Shown: one piece after another, positions 62,807-64,000 of the stretch | How the letters are laid out: every line of letters begins with the position of its first letter | How positions within the stretch are numbered: position 1 is the stretch's first letter | NCBI RefSeq assembly: GCF_008000935.1 | Contig: NZ_CP042831.1 | Span: 1,054,001 to 1,118,000, forward strand | DNA length: 64,000 nucleotides | Reading direction: 5' to 3' | DNA from: Flavobacterium alkalisoli | GTDB lineage: Bacteria; Bacteroidota; Bacteroidia; Flavobacteriales; Flavobacteriaceae | Position numbers and translations under genes: made by a program | The notes under the pieces: model-generated | Told to the model about the DNA's origin: nothing | The model's database searches: none | The model's input: only the letters and a program-made list of their open reading frames with translations

Positions 62807-64000
62807 TTATACATTCATCAGGCTTTCAATCTCATCAGCCTCGATAGGGATGTTGCGCATCAGGTTAAACGGCTCGCCGCTTTCCTGGATTACTACATCA
62901 TCCTCCAGGCGGATACCAAAGCCTTCTGCAGGGATATAAATGCCCGGCTCTACGGTAAATACCATGTTAGGTTTCATTGGTTCAACTAATAATCCGTAAT
63001 CGTGAGTATCTAGACCTAAATGGTGAGACGTACCATGCATAAAGTACTTTTTGTAGGCAGGCCAGTCAGGGTTTTCATTCTGTACATCAGCTTTGTCTAT
63101 AAGGCCAAGCCCTAAAAGCTCCGAAGTCATAATCTTGCCCACTTCTACATGATATTGTTTCCAAAGCGTACCCGGAACCAGCATTTTAGTAGCTTCATTC
63201 TTAACGCGTAATACGGCATTGTAAACGTCTTTTTGTCTTTGTGTAAAACGTCCTGATACAGGTATGGTACGCGACATATCGCTTGAATAGTTGGCATACT
63301 CGGCACCTACGTCAAAAAGTATAAGTTCGCCCTCGCGGCATTGTTGGTTGTTTTCCACATAGTGAAGTACATTGGCATTAGCACCCGAAGCGATAATTGG
63401 TCCGTAAGCAAAACCTTTAGAACGGTTACGGATAAATTCGTGGATAAACTCGGCCTCAATTTCATACTCCATAATACCCGGTTTGGTGAAAGAAAGCACG
63501 CGACGGAAACCTTTTTCGGTAATATCACACGCTTTTTGTAAAAGGTCAAGTTCCTCACTCTCTTTAATAGAGCGCAGGCGTTGTAATATAGGGTTGCTTT
63601 TTGCTACCTGATGTGCAGGATATTTCTCTTTCCACCATTTAATAAAACGGGCTTCGCGAGTCTCTGTCTGTACAGAAGAACGGTAGTGCTCGTTAGTATT
63701 TATGTACATGGTGTCGCAGTACGTCATAACTTCAAAAAGCACTTTTTCAAAGTCCTGTAGCCAGTATACACTTTTAATTCCCGATACCTCAAAAGCACGC
63801 TCTTTTGTTAGTTTTTCACCTTCCCAAACGGCAATATGTTCGTTGGTTTCACGAAGGAAAAGTATTTCGCGCAGGTGCTCATACGGAGCATCCGGACAAA
63901 GTAAAAGTATGCTTTCTTCCTGATCAACGCCACTCAGGTAAAATATATCGCGGTGTTGTTGAAAAGGTATGGTGCTATCGGCACTAATAGGGTAAATATC
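62807..64000 (-). CDS. Xaa-Pro aminopeptidase (M24), 5' end outside the window
   Basis: This metallopeptidase removes N-terminal residues next to proline. The reading frame is open on the minus strand right to the window edge, so 397 residues are visible and roughly the first 20 are missing. The creatinase-like N-terminal domain is seen as ISADSTIPFQQHRDIFYLSG. The catalytic pita-bread fold carries the metal ligands in DVGAEYANYSSDMSRTIP (two Asp), HGTSHHLGLDTHDYG (His), FTVEPGIYIPAEG (Glu) and GIRLEDDVVI (Glu). An apparent GTG start at 63742 is internal and should not be used. Confidence 0.92.
   Translation of the reverse strand, partial: DIYPISADSTIPFQQHRDIFYLSGVDQEESILLLCPDAPYEHLREILFLRETNEHIAVWEGEKLTKERAFEVSGIKSVYWLQDFEKVLFEVMTYCDTMYINTNEHYRSSVQTETREARFIKWWKEKYPAHQVAKSNPILQRLRSIKESEELDLLQKACDITEKGFRRVLSFTKPGIMEYEIEAEFIHEFIRNRSKGFAYGPIIASGANANVLHYVENNQQCREGELILFDVGAEYANYSSDMSRTIPVSGRFTQRQKDVYNAVLRVKNEATKMLVPGTLWKQYHVEVGKIMTSELLGLGLIDKADVQNENPDWPAYKKYFMHGTSHHLGLDTHDYGLLVEPMKPNMVFTVEPGIYIPAEGFGIRLEDDVVIQESGEPFNLMRNIPIEADEIESLMNV

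Noticed and set aside
63740..63742. GTG at 63742 as the start of the M24 aminopeptidase
   Set aside because: The frame stays open to the window edge and the upstream residues fit the creatinase N-terminal domain, so the GTG is internal.
1..64000. Search for mobile elements, prophage or a defence system
   Set aside because: No transposase, integrase, restriction, toxin-antitoxin or phage gene is recognisable. The one gene family called recombinase looks like a membrane protein.

Overview
The window looks like a chromosomal stretch from a member of the Flavobacteriaceae, most likely Flavobacterium or a close relative. Several things point the same way. There is the tail of a type IX secretion substrate next to recO. 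There is an IPExxxVDY-family gene in an acpP-fabF-rnc-pyk cluster, a GbsR-regulated RND pump, an OmpA protein with thrombospondin type 3 repeats, a YpdA-type reductase and a long PurF. The DNA is AT-rich. Shine-Dalgarno sites are weak, and promoters fit the Bacteroidetes TTTG / TAnnTTTG pattern instead of -35/-10 boxes. I found no rRNA, tRNA, insertion sequence, prophage, CRISPR array or defence island. Almost all of the window is housekeeping DNA, densely packed, with many rho-independent terminators.

Layout. 1-2.8 kb: end of a T9SS protein (probably PorZ), recO, a DsbA/FrnE oxidoreductase, a secreted esterase and a possible 29-residue membrane peptide. 2.8-8 kb: ileS (with an altered HIGH motif), a DksA-like gene, an orphan secreted protein and lspA. 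8-15.7 kb: formyl-THF cyclo-ligase, an aspartoacylase-like enzyme, uvrC, a patatin/beta-barrel protein, and an NSS transporter coupled to an unlisted 51-residue membrane protein. 16-23.4 kb: tyrosine and tryptophan catabolism (hmgA, hpd, kynA), DUF3108, an M23 peptidase, pgi and a candidate small RNA. 23.6-33.7 kb: TonB receptor, membrane protein, RlpA-like protein, and the gbsR-adaptor-RND-TolC efflux operon. 33.8-40.5 kb: two small hypotheticals, a PA0069-type radical SAM protein, ypdA-CYTH, a SpecificRecomb-type membrane protein and dinB. 40.5-46 kb: BI-1 protein, then the acpP-fabF-rnc-IPExxxVDY-pyk run on the minus strand. 46-49 kb: purN, an AT-rich orphan, rnhA, orphan membrane proteins and a VOC protein. 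49-53 kb: PfkB kinase, purF and sodA. 53-64 kb: AddA-like helicase/nuclease, kbl, ompA, AddB-like nuclease, an alpha/beta hydrolase and a truncated Xaa-Pro aminopeptidase.

How the genes work together. hmgA and hpd carry out consecutive steps of tyrosine breakdown, and kynA opens tryptophan breakdown. The gbsR operon builds one tripartite exporter under its own repressor. acpP-fabF supplies fatty-acid synthesis. recO, uvrC, dinB and the AddAB pair cover DNA repair.

No obviously new multi-gene system is present. The points most worth a second look are the GXHH active-site motif of IleRS, a terminator-like hairpin inside the start of rnc, the small protein translationally coupled to the NSS transporter, a promoter-to-terminator small RNA candidate carrying a perfect anti-anti-SD sequence, a cysteine-free AddB, and a very AT-rich membrane gene wedged without spacing between purN and rnhA.
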